This document shows positions 47,133 to 54,828 of a stretch of DNA of 64,000 nucleotides, piece after piece. A model generated the notes under the pieces. It was not told the DNA's origin, did not search any database, and saw only the letters and a list, made by a program, of their open reading frames with translations. Each line of letters starts with the position of its first letter. Positions within the stretch are counted from its first letter, which is position 1. Both the position numbers and the translations under genes were made by a program. The DNA comes from Roseovarius sp. EL26 (GTDB taxonomy: Bacteria; Pseudomonadota; Alphaproteobacteria; Rhodobacterales; Rhodobacteraceae), in NCBI RefSeq assembly GCF_900327775.1, contig NZ_OUMZ01000007.1, forward strand, positions 1,165,606 to 1,229,605, given 5' to 3'.

Positions 47133-48017
47133 ATGGATCCGCGTGGAATCAAAGAGGCTATCTCCGTTGCCGATACCGGCAGCTTTACAGCCGCAGCCGC
47201 CTCTCTCACCACCACGGTCGCAAGCGTCAGCCGGCGTATTTCCGAGCTTGAGGCACGCTTGGGGGTCAAGCTTTTCATTCGAACGACACGACAGGTATCA
47301 GTCACACCAGATGGGGAAAACTACCTGTCCCGGTGTCGGGAGGCCGTCAAGATATTGGAGGCGGCCGAGCTTGAGGTAACAGCACAGCAGGATAAACTAA
47401 CCGGACATATCCGAATTACAGCAGCCGTTGATTTTGGCGAGCGGGTGATTGCTCCGTCTGTTGCATCATTTCAGATGCTCCATCCCGATGTGTCTGTCGA
47501 ACTTGACCTGTCCAACGATCGCTTCGATCTGGTTGAGCGCCGCTATGATTTAGCCGTGCGACTGGGCGAGTTTCCCGATTCTACGCTGATTGCACGGAAA
47601 ATCGGAGAGCGCCGCCTGCTGGCATGTGCATCACCAAAATACATTGATCAACATGGCGCGCCTCAAACACTCGCTGACTTACGCCATCACAATTGCCTGA
47701 GAGGATCAGCACGACAATGGCGGTTTGCGCAAAACGACCGCCCTCTCCACCAGCACATAAATGGCATGCTACGCTGCAACAGCGGTACGGCATTGACCAG
47801 AATGGCCTTACAGGGGTCGGGGATTGCACAGTTACCAGATTACTATGTAAAGCGTCATATTGCTGAGCAAAGCCTGATCTCCATTCTACCAGATTTCCAA
47901 CCCGAACCCGAAGGGATCTGGATCGTTCGCCCAGACAACCGTTATGTGCCAAGAAGGGTGCGAGAGTTTATCACTCTGCTGACCGATGACGTCGGAAACC
48001 TAGGCTCCGACACATAG
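47133..48017 (+). CDS. LysR-family transcriptional regulator
   Basis: 294-residue LysR protein. The HTH (ISVADTGSFTAAAASLTTTVASVSRRISELEARLGVKLF) covers about residues 9-48 and is followed by the linker helix and a substrate-binding domain starting near residue 90 (GHIRITAAVDFGERVIAP). It is of the CrgA/DmlR subgroup (VSVELDLSNDRFDLVERRYDLAVRLG). Effector unknown. Divergent from the GlcG/HbpS-like gene. Confidence 0.93.
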   Translation: MDPRGIKEAISVADTGSFTAAAASLTTTVASVSRRISELEARLGVKLFIRTTRQVSVTPDGENYLSRCREAVKILEAAELEVTAQQDKLTGHIRITAAVDFGERVIAPSVASFQMLHPDVSVELDLSNDRFDLVERRYDLAVRLGEFPDSTLIARKIGERRLLACASPKYIDQHGAPQTLADLRHHNCLRGSARQWRFAQNDRPLHQHINGMLRCNSGTALTRMALQGSGIAQLPDYYVKRHIAEQSLISILPDFQPEPEGIWIVRPDNRYVPRRVREFITLLTDDVGNLGSDT

Positions 48018-48072
48018 CCTGCCTATCACAGCTTTCAGCACAAAATCGTACGACATTTGCGTCTTCTCCTCT

Positions 48073-48100
48073 TTGCATTCCAAAAACTGGGAACTATATA
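48073..48100 (+). promoter_or_regulatory. probable ssrA promoter
   Basis: TTGCAT (48073-48078), 16-base spacer, TATATA (48095-48100), predicting a transcript start near 48107, just before the acceptor piece of ssrA. Confidence 0.5.
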
Positions 48101-48106
48101 AGGTTT

Positions 48107-48422
48107 GTTCCCTCGGGAACTATGGACATAAACGCGCTCGTAATAAGCGGATCGGACCCGGGGGCGGTACCCGGCGACTCCACCAAACATCCCTTTATTG
48201 GAGGTTGGCAAGGGGTCGAAATAGGATCGACGAACGTCTAAAGGGGTTAGCTTTGTCTCGGTGAGATACCACCGTTATCGGTTCGCTAAAGCATAATTGC
48301 CAATAACAATCGTGCTCCGGTAGCTCTCGCAGCGTAAGCTGTTCGAAATACCGAAACTTAAGCCCTAACCTCTAGCCAGGTTAGGCGGGGTTCGCAGGCA
48401 CCTGGCAACAGAAGCCTGCACT
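48107..48422 (+). ncRNA. ssrA: tmRNA, circularly permuted two-piece type
   Basis: Alphaproteobacterial ssrA. The acceptor piece comes first and ends in the T-arm CCCGGGGGCGGTACCCGG and ACTCCACCA (CCA ends at 48185). An intervening segment of about 26 bases is removed. The coding piece starts with GGGGTCGAAATAGGATCGACG (48212), the usual tmRNA 5' start. The tag frame 48299-48337 reads ANNNRAPVALAA then TAA, typical for this group. Hairpins after the tag (CCTAACC/GGTTAGG and GCAGGC/GCCTGC) close the coding piece near 48419. The outer ends are estimated to within about 10 bases. tmRNA rescues stalled ribosomes; the adjacent sspB encodes the adaptor for tagged proteins. Confidence 0.93.
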
Positions 48423-48581
48423 TCACCCAAATCATGCCTCTTTGGAATTGTTCGCTGCCTGTCTCTGGACATGCCAATCGATGCCAAATAAGTATTTCAA
48501 CAAATCCAGACATAAGGCTGCGAGGTCTTTTGTTTTGGATCGAATCCCTTATGCTGAATTGTGCAAGACAGGAATTTGCCC

Positions 48582-49055
48582 ATGTCACAGACGATTGACT
48601 ACGGAAGTTTGATGCATCGCGCCATGCGCGGTTTGATCCAGCAGGTCCTGACAGATGTCAGGGACAACGGCCTGCCCGGCGCGCATCATTTTTTCATCAC
48701 CTTTGACACCGGACACCCTGATGTCAAAATCGCTGACTGGCTGCGCGAGCGTTACCCTGAGGAAATGACCGTCGTCATGCAACATTGGTTTGACGACTTG
48801 ATCGTCACCGATGAAGGGTTCTCGGTCACATTGAATTTTGGTGATGCACCAGAAAACCTTAATGTCCCATTTGACGCGGTTCAGACCTTTGTTGATCCGT
48901 CCGTCGAATTTGGTCTGCGGTTCGAATCTCAAGACGATGAGGACGACATGGATGATCTGGACGAGAATGATCTGGACGCCACAAGCGAAGATGATAACCC
49001 AGAGGCCCCCAGAGAGGACGCCGAAGTTGTCAGCCTCGACAGTTTCCGCAAATAG
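48582..49055 (+). CDS. sspB: ClpXP adaptor SspB, alpha type
   Basis: 157-residue SspB. The ssrA-tag-binding fold is at about residues 1-110 (HHFFITFDTGHPDVKIADWLRERYPEEMTVVMQHWF). It is followed by an acidic linker (DDEDDMDDLDENDLDAT) and a short C-terminal tail (AEVVSLDSFRK) that fits the ClpX-binding module. The ATG at 48582 has AGGA 8 bases upstream. It lies directly after ssrA, the gene whose tags it recognises. Confidence 0.93.
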   Translation: MSQTIDYGSLMHRAMRGLIQQVLTDVRDNGLPGAHHFFITFDTGHPDVKIADWLRERYPEEMTVVMQHWFDDLIVTDEGFSVTLNFGDAPENLNVPFDAVQTFVDPSVEFGLRFESQDDEDDMDDLDENDLDATSEDDNPEAPREDAEVVSLDSFRK

Positions 49056-49162
49056 CCAACATTTCCCGAATAAAACAGTACGAAACAGCCCCGATGCCCT
49101 GCATAACATTGCACTTTTGCTCTGCTGCGGTATGACAGGGACAAACGGACAGGAGCCCCCAA

Positions 49163-50557
49163 ATGACACAGACACGGACCGAAACCGACAGCTTTGGCCC
49201 CTTGGAAGTCCCTGCGGACAAGTATTGGGGTGCTCAGACGCAGCGGTCGATCATGAACTTCCCAATCGGTTGGGAAAAACAGCCGGTCGCCATTGTTCGG
49301 GCTTTGGGTGTGATCAAACAAGCCTGCGCCATGGCCAATCAGGCCTCGGGAAAGTTGGACGACACGTTGGCTGGCGCAATCATTCAGGCTGCGGGCGAAG
49401 TTATTGAGGGAAAATTTGACGACAACTTCCCGCTCGTTGTCTGGCAAACCGGTTCTGGCACGCAATCCAACATGAACTCGAACGAGGTGATCGCCAACCG
49501 TGCAATTGAAATCCTCGGCGGCGAGATCGGCTCCAAAGACCCTGTGCACCCCAATGACCACTGCAACATGGGGCAGTCATCCAACGACACCTTCCCCACA
49601 GCCATGCACATCGCAACCGCGATGAGTGTACGCGACGTGTTGCTGCCGGGTTTGGAAAAGCTGGCCGCAGGGCTAGAGCAGAAAGCCGAAGAGTTCAAAG
49701 GCATCATCAAAATCGGCCGTACGCACACACAAGACGCCACGCCTCTGACACTGGGTCAGGAATTTGGCGGTTACGCCCATCAAATCCGTCAGGGTATCAA
49801 ACGGGTCAATGCCACCCTGCCCGACATTTATGAACTGGCACAAGGCGGCACTGCAGTCGGCACCGGGTTGAACACACAAAAAGGCTGGGGCGAAACCGTT
49901 GCGGCTAATATGGCCAAGATCACCGGGCTTCCTTTCGTGACCGCCCCCAACAAGTTCGAAGCTCTTGCTGCTCATGACGCCATGGTCTTTATGTCTGGTG
50001 CGTTGGCCACGATTGCTGGCAGCTGCTACAAAATCGCCAATGACATCCGATTCCTTGGCTCTGGTCCGCGTTCCGGTTTGGGCGAGTTGATCTTGCCCGA
50101 GAATGAGCCCGGCTCGTCCATCATGCCCGGCAAGGTCAACCCGACACAGGCGGAAGCACTGACACAGGTTGCCGCTCATGTCATGGGAAACAATGCCGCG
50201 ATGACCTTTGCAGGCTCGCAAGGTCATTTTGAGCTGAACGTCTACAATCCGATGATGTCTTACAATCTGCTGCAATCCATCCAACTTCTGGGTGATGCCG
50301 CAGACAGCTTTACCGAACGTATGCTGCTGGGCATTCAGGCCAACGAGCCGCGCATCGATAAGCTGATGAAAGAAAGCCTGATGCTGGTCACAGCACTGGC
50401 CCCGACCATCGGCTATGACAACGCCACCAAGGTTGCCAAAACCGCGCATAAGAACGGCACCACGCTAAAGGAAGAAGCCATCGCGCTTGGCTTTGTGGAT
50501 GCGGCGACCTTTGATGCGGTTGTCCGCCCTGAGCAAATGGTTGGGCCCAAGGACTGA
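49163..50557 (+). CDS. fumC: class II fumarate hydratase
   Basis: 464-residue FumC: interconverts fumarate and malate in the TCA cycle without an Fe-S cluster. [33 protein letters not shown] and the superfamily signature [16 protein letters not shown] are all present. First gene of a unit with a DUF4169 and a ribbon-helix-helix gene that each overlap their predecessor by one base. Confidence 0.97.
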   Translation: MTQTRTETDSFGPLEVPADKYWGAQTQRSIMNFPIGWEKQPVAIVRALGVIKQACAMANQASGKLDDTLAGAIIQAAGEVIEGKFDDNFPLVVWQTGSGTQSNMNSNEVIANRAIEILGGEIGSKDPVHPNDHCNMGQSSNDTFPTAMHIATAMSVRDVLLPGLEKLAAGLEQKAEEFKGIIKIGRTHTQDATPLTLGQEFGGYAHQIRQGIKRVNATLPDIYELAQGGTAVGTGLNTQKGWGETVAANMAKITGLPFVTAPNKFEALAAHDAMVFMSGALATIAGSCYKIANDIRFLGSGPRSGLGELILPENEPGSSIMPGKVNPTQAEALTQVAAHVMGNNAAMTFAGSQGHFELNVYNPMMSYNLLQSIQLLGDAADSFTERMLLGIQANEPRIDKLMKESLMLVTALAPTIGYDNATKVAKTAHKNGTTLKEEAIALGFVDAATFDAVVRPEQMVGPKD

Positions 50558-50745
50558 TGGGTAATTCTGGTTCAGGGCCGGTCAACCTGAACCGGTATCG
50601 AAAAACTAAGGCGCGGGCTGATAAAAAATCTCGCGCTGAAGAAAACTCCATTAAATTCGGCCAATCCAAAGCTGGCAAAGATCTGGACCGTGCCCGCACA
50701 GAAAAACAAGAGCGTGATCTCTCTGATCACAAGCGCGATCCCTGA
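50557..50745 (+). CDS. DUF4169 family protein
   Basis: 62-residue, very basic and charged protein (VNLNRYRKTKARADKKSRAEE, then FGQSKAGKDLDRARTEKQ), matching DUF4169 as recalled. Probably fully helical. Its ATG shares the A of the fumC stop codon. Function unknown; a nucleic-acid-binding role is only a guess from charge. Confidence 0.8.
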   Translation: MGNSGSGPVNLNRYRKTKARADKKSRAEENSIKFGQSKAGKDLDRARTEKQERDLSDHKRDP

Positions 50746-50972
50746 TGGCGCGTCCGGTCAAACATTCACTGACGTTGCAGGGTCACCGTACCAGCGTTTC
50801 ACTTGAGGAAGAGTTCTGGCAGGCCTTTCGCCAAATTGCAAAAGCACAGAATCTACCCCTGAACGCATTAGCCGCTAAAATCGATGCCGGACGAGATCCT
50901 GATACAGGATTGGCGTCAGCCATCAGACTCTATGTGCTGGATTATTATCAAGCACAGATACCCGGCACTTAG
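50745..50972 (+). CDS. ribbon-helix-helix domain protein
   Basis: 75-residue protein of the RHH_4 type (KHSLTLQGHRTSVSLEEEFW, then IAKAQNLPLNALAAKID). The fold is that of small DNA-binding regulators, with the N-terminal strand followed by two helices. It overlaps the DUF4169 stop by one base and the convergent P450 gene end by 4 bases. The target is unknown. Confidence 0.82.
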   Translation: MARPVKHSLTLQGHRTSVSLEEEFWQAFRQIAKAQNLPLNALAAKIDAGRDPDTGLASAIRLYVLDYYQAQIPGT

Positions 50973-52333
50973 CGCGGGCTGATCTTAAGCCATATCCCAT
51001 CTTTGCTGCGCACGGTCAGATGCGCTTCTGGGACCGGCTCTTGCCCCTCAATCGCCTCAAATCGGTAGCGAGCAACCAGCATCGCCAGCAAAAGAGGCCC
51101 TTCGATCATGGCAAAACCCGCGCCGGGGCACACCCGCTGTCCGGCAGAAAACGGCATATAAGCGTTGCGCAGGCAAGCTCGACCATTCTCTGTCTGAAAC
51201 CGGGCCGGATTAAAGGCATCAGGATCTTCCCACAAGCGCTCATGCCGATGCAAATGCCAGGGGCTGAGGACAATCTGCGCTCCTTTGGGAACTTTCCTGC
51301 CGCGAAATTCCTGCGGGCATCGCGCCTCGCGCACCATCATCGGAACCGGAGAATAAAGCCTGAGAGCCTCGCGAAACACATCTCGGGTGATACGCAACTT
51401 TGACATATCTGAAAACTGAGGGACTTCATTAGCAAAAACGCCCTGAGCTTCGTTCGCAACTTGATCTTGCCACTCAGGGTAGAGCGCCAGAAGATACGAC
51501 GCCCAAGCCAAGGCCGAGGCGCTGGTTTCATGCCCGGCCAGAAAGAAGATAGAAATCTGATCAACCACCTCATCAAAGCCGAACGTTGTGCCGTCTTCAG
51601 GGTCAGCCGTTGTCATGATCTTGCTGGCCAAATCATCCGGGGCTGTGCCTGCCCTGATCTGCTCCATTCGGTTCTGTACCAGCTGTTCGATCAGTTGCAG
51701 AATATTGCGCGCCGTTGTTCGGGTTTTACGCCGGTGAAACCGGGGAAACCACCGTGGCAAAGGCAGCAATGCCCCAAGATTCACAACCGGTTGGCTACGC
51801 TGATGGGTTTGAAATTCCTGAAACACAGACATCGCCAGCTCATGTTCTATCGGAATGGAAAATAACGTTCGAAAGATCACATCCGCAGCGACATGGCTGC
51901 TGTGCAGCTCAACCTCAACCGGGGAACCGTTAGCGAGTGGTTTAAACCGCTCCACCGCGCTCTGCCCTGCGGCGACCATGGCGGGAAAGGTATCGCGTAG
52001 ATTGCCACCCTCAAAGGCTGGATCAATAATACGGCGCTGCTTTTTCCAAACCTCACCATTGGTGACAAAAACCGAATTGCGCAGCAACGGCGCCAGCCCT
52101 TCACGAATGCGGTCTGATTTAGGAAAATCGTCAGGCCTCTGTTTCAACACCAGATCGACAAGTTCTGGATCATTACACATAAACGACCGAAAGAACGGCG
52201 TGCGAAACTCGGCCATCCACGCCCGGTAAAACCGCGCAGGCAAGGCCGCAAAGATATCCTTCTGAAAGAGGCGAGCAAATTTCAGAATCGAAACCTTGCC
52301 TTCACGTGACGCCGGTTTGGAGGGCAAAGTCAT
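50969..52333 (-). CDS. cytochrome P450
   Basis: 454-residue soluble-type P450. The I-helix motif is FLAGHETSASALAW (A-G-x-E/D-T), the K-helix ExxR is in FREALRLYSPVP, and the heme-binding loop is FSAGQRVCPGAGFA with the cysteine ligand. No N-terminal membrane anchor. It needs an external electron donor; no ferredoxin or reductase gene is adjacent. Its start overlaps the stop of the upstream membrane hydrolase by 4 bases, so the two are translationally coupled and probably act on the same substrate. Confidence 0.93.
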   Translation of the reverse strand: MTLPSKPASREGKVSILKFARLFQKDIFAALPARFYRAWMAEFRTPFFRSFMCNDPELVDLVLKQRPDDFPKSDRIREGLAPLLRNSVFVTNGEVWKKQRRIIDPAFEGGNLRDTFPAMVAAGQSAVERFKPLANGSPVEVELHSSHVAADVIFRTLFSIPIEHELAMSVFQEFQTHQRSQPVVNLGALLPLPRWFPRFHRRKTRTTARNILQLIEQLVQNRMEQIRAGTAPDDLASKIMTTADPEDGTTFGFDEVVDQISIFFLAGHETSASALAWASYLLALYPEWQDQVANEAQGVFANEVPQFSDMSKLRITRDVFREALRLYSPVPMMVREARCPQEFRGRKVPKGAQIVLSPWHLHRHERLWEDPDAFNPARFQTENGRACLRNAYMPFSAGQRVCPGAGFAMIEGPLLLAMLVARYRFEAIEGQEPVPEAHLTVRSKDGIWLKISPR

Positions 52334-53544
52334 CCTGACACCTCAGTATAGCGCGACGCAGGTCTTTCGATCCGGCTTGGGGATGGCTTGCGACCCTCAT
52401 AACGATCTGCAAGCGTCTCAGGCCCGGCTGTAATTTCAAAATAATCATAATCACCCGGGCGATCAAACGCGCACAGATACTGGATATGCAATTTAAAAAA
52501 GCGCCAGCGCATTGCGTGCCATTTCTCGGCGCTTAAATGTTTTGAAAACGCCGCAGACAGAACCAACGGCCAGCGTTTATCTTCCGTTGCCACACCTGTC
52601 ACTGCAACCGGATCACAAAGAGCGAATGTTCCACCATCCGCTGGGGCGCTGACGTCAACCCAAGTCAATTCTGACCGTTCACTCAAATACTGCAGATCGC
52701 AACGAAGCTTATCCGCTTTGGGCAAAAAGGAAACCATCGGCACCACCTGCCCCAATGACAGAAAGGACAGTTTGGCCTGCCATTTCTGGTTCGGGTTTTG
52801 GCGCAGCATATCTGCAAGACAAGTCACCGCCAGATAGGCCCCCGACGAATGCCCAACCACCAAAACTTCGTCCACATCACTGTGCAGAGCCCCCACTATT
52901 TCTTGGGAAAAATCAGCCATTTTTTGAGACAACGCTGTCGGGTATGCCCCCCATTCTCCCGCGGAATAAGCGTAATCATTCATGAGATAATAAGCATAAA
53001 AGCGATTGTCGTTTTTGAGGAACCAACGCAATATGAGGGGAATAACCACTATACCCGCCCAAAAAAGATGGGGGTGAAAAAAGGTCAGCATTTTCCCGAC
53101 ACCCCATGCCAGCAGCATCGCAATACATAATTGCAGCAGCAAAAACCCAACCGGATAAAGCGCCGCAATCACCGGCCCCTTACGCAATCGCATTAGCCGG
53201 AACAGGGCACCGGTACTGATATAAATCCATGCGGTTTTGATCAGGCGCAAATAGGTATCAATCACCCCACCTGTCATACTTTTACGCACCAGATCGGACC
53301 AGTACAGAACCTCGACTTTGGTCTCGATGTCCTGGCCATTTATCCGCGCGGCAACATTCCAACCAAACTGCGTGCCGGTCTCGGCCCGTGAAACTGATAG
53401 TTCATAACCTGAAACTCGTGCCTGCTCCGCTCCCTCGGAACGGTATAATTCGCGATAACGGCGCGGATGAAATGGATCATAGCCCGGCACATAAAACACG
53501 TGGCGACGTCGTACTGATGCCTTGGCTGAACTGCTCATCTTCAT
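52330..53544 (-). CDS. membrane-associated alpha/beta hydrolase-like protein
   Basis: 404-residue protein with two or three hydrophobic segments in the middle (about residues 110-180), flanked by a soluble part containing VLVVGHSSGAYLAV, a GxSxG nucleophile elbow typical of lipases and esterases. The N-terminal HVFYVPGYDPFHPRRYRELY also fits an alpha/beta hydrolase first strand. Aspartate and histidine partners are plausible later (VDVSAPADGG) but not certain. Start ATG at 53544 with GGAGGC upstream. Coupled with the downstream P450. No close named family is recognised. Confidence 0.7.
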   Translation of the reverse strand: MKMSSSAKASVRRRHVFYVPGYDPFHPRRYRELYRSEGAEQARVSGYELSVSRAETGTQFGWNVAARINGQDIETKVEVLYWSDLVRKSMTGGVIDTYLRLIKTAWIYISTGALFRLMRLRKGPVIAALYPVGFLLLQLCIAMLLAWGVGKMLTFFHPHLFWAGIVVIPLILRWFLKNDNRFYAYYLMNDYAYSAGEWGAYPTALSQKMADFSQEIVGALHSDVDEVLVVGHSSGAYLAVTCLADMLRQNPNQKWQAKLSFLSLGQVVPMVSFLPKADKLRCDLQYLSERSELTWVDVSAPADGGTFALCDPVAVTGVATEDKRWPLVLSAAFSKHLSAEKWHAMRWRFFKLHIQYLCAFDRPGDYDYFEITAGPETLADRYEGRKPSPSRIERPASRYTEVSG

Positions 53545-53673
53545 CCTCTTGCCTCCCACTCTAAAGTACTTTCGGGAGGTCTGTGAAGCGCTTTATCAGC
53601 CCCACAACAGAGGAAAAATCACGGTAATTTCATTATACCTTCAAAGGTTTGCATAGTCTGCGTAACCACGGTG

Positions 53674-54426
53674 TTACCCTATGGTTGCCAATGCTGGAAA
53701 GGCCTCAAGCAACCAGAAGGAAAAGGCCGAAAATCCGCCGGTCAACATCAACAGACCAATCGTCCAGAGCAATAGCCCCATGACCTTTTCAATCTGCTCC
53801 ATATGACGTTTCATCCACGTCATTGCACCACCCAGTTTGGGCAACATCATCGCCACTACCAGAAATGGCACACCAAGTCCGATGGCATAAACTGCAAGCA
53901 AAAGGGTCCCACGCGAAACTGAGCCTTCCGAGGCCGCCAGCGACAAGATCGCCCCAAGTTGTGGCCCAATGCATGGCGTCCAGCCAAAGGCAAACGCCAA
54001 CCCCAGAATATAGGCCCCAAAGGCTGACCCACCTCGGTCCCCTACATCCATACGCGCCTCGCGGTTGAGGAACGGAATGCGGTAAATGCCAATGAAATGC
54101 GCGCCAAAGACCATCACAATGACACCGGCCAAAGTATTGAAAGTACTTTGGTATTGCAAAAACACCGTGCCAAAGGCCGAGGCTGCAAACCCAAGCAGCA
54201 AAAACACCGTCGATAACCCTAACACAAAGCAAAGCGCGGGGCCCATGGCCTTAGTGCGCGCGCTTTTATCTTCATTCAGGTCCGTCAGTGTAACCCCGCT
54301 CATATACGCCAGATACGGTGGCACAATGGGCAAAACGCAGGGGCTGAGGAATGAGATTACCCCCGCCATTAGCGCCACGATCATGGCCGGCACAAGGCTG
54401 GCGTCTATGATTTCGATTCCAAACAT
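53674..54426 (-). CDS. ccdA: cytochrome c biogenesis protein CcdA
   Basis: 250-residue membrane protein with six helices that passes reducing equivalents from cytoplasmic thioredoxin to periplasmic thiol proteins. The redox cysteines are in FLSPCVLPIVPP (helix 1) and FGWTPCIGPQLG (helix 4). There is no DsbD periplasmic domain. The start at 54426 (MFGIEII) is preferred over a codon three residues earlier. Divergent from tusA. Confidence 0.93.
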   Translation of the reverse strand: MFGIEIIDASLVPAMIVALMAGVISFLSPCVLPIVPPYLAYMSGVTLTDLNEDKSARTKAMGPALCFVLGLSTVFLLLGFAASAFGTVFLQYQSTFNTLAGVIVMVFGAHFIGIYRIPFLNREARMDVGDRGGSAFGAYILGLAFAFGWTPCIGPQLGAILSLAASEGSVSRGTLLLAVYAIGLGVPFLVVAMMLPKLGGAMTWMKRHMEQIEKVMGLLLWTIGLLMLTGGFSAFSFWLLEAFPALATIG

Positions 54427-54518
54427 ATCCCCCACATAATCAATTACATGGCAAAGGTCACGCGGCGTGCTGTCACATCCTTGTGGACAGCACGTGATCG
54501 CTTCGTTATCTCGCGCTT

Positions 54519-54749
54519 ATGGAACCAACACTGACCATTGATGCCCGCGGGCTGCTGTGCCCCCTGCCCGTGTTGAAGCTGCAAAAGCGGCTCAAGGCGC
54601 TCGAGAGCGGTAATATTCTGGAATTGATCGCCGATGATCCGGCAGCTGTGATCGATGTTCCGCATTATTGCAATGAATCCGGGAACGAGCTGGTTAAAAC
54701 CGAAGAGCGCGCGGGCAGCAACGCTTACTTCGTTCGCAAAACGGCCTGA
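54519..54749 (+). CDS. tusA: TusA-family sulfurtransferase
   Basis: 76-residue TusA/SirA/YeeD-type protein. The cysteine motif CPLPVLKLQK (CPxP) is at residues 13-16. It carries persulfide sulfur, in E. coli for 2-thiouridine of tRNA; paralogues serve other sulfur transfer. Divergent from ccdA, suggesting a common thiol/sulfur theme, which is only an inference. Confidence 0.92.
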   Translation: MEPTLTIDARGLLCPLPVLKLQKRLKALESGNILELIADDPAAVIDVPHYCNESGNELVKTEERAGSNAYFVRKTA

Positions 54750-54770
54750 CCTCTCTGCCCTCCTGACATA

Positions 54771-54801
54771 AAAATGGCCCACAGAGCGGATCTGCGGGCC
54801 A
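54771..54801 (-). terminator. terminator of rne
   Basis: TGGCCCACAGA / TCTGCGGGCCA stem with one mismatch; on the minus strand it is followed by TTTTT. It lies between convergent tusA and rne. Confidence 0.8.
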
Positions 54802-54828
54802 TAATCATTCTATATTGTCAGCGGAACC

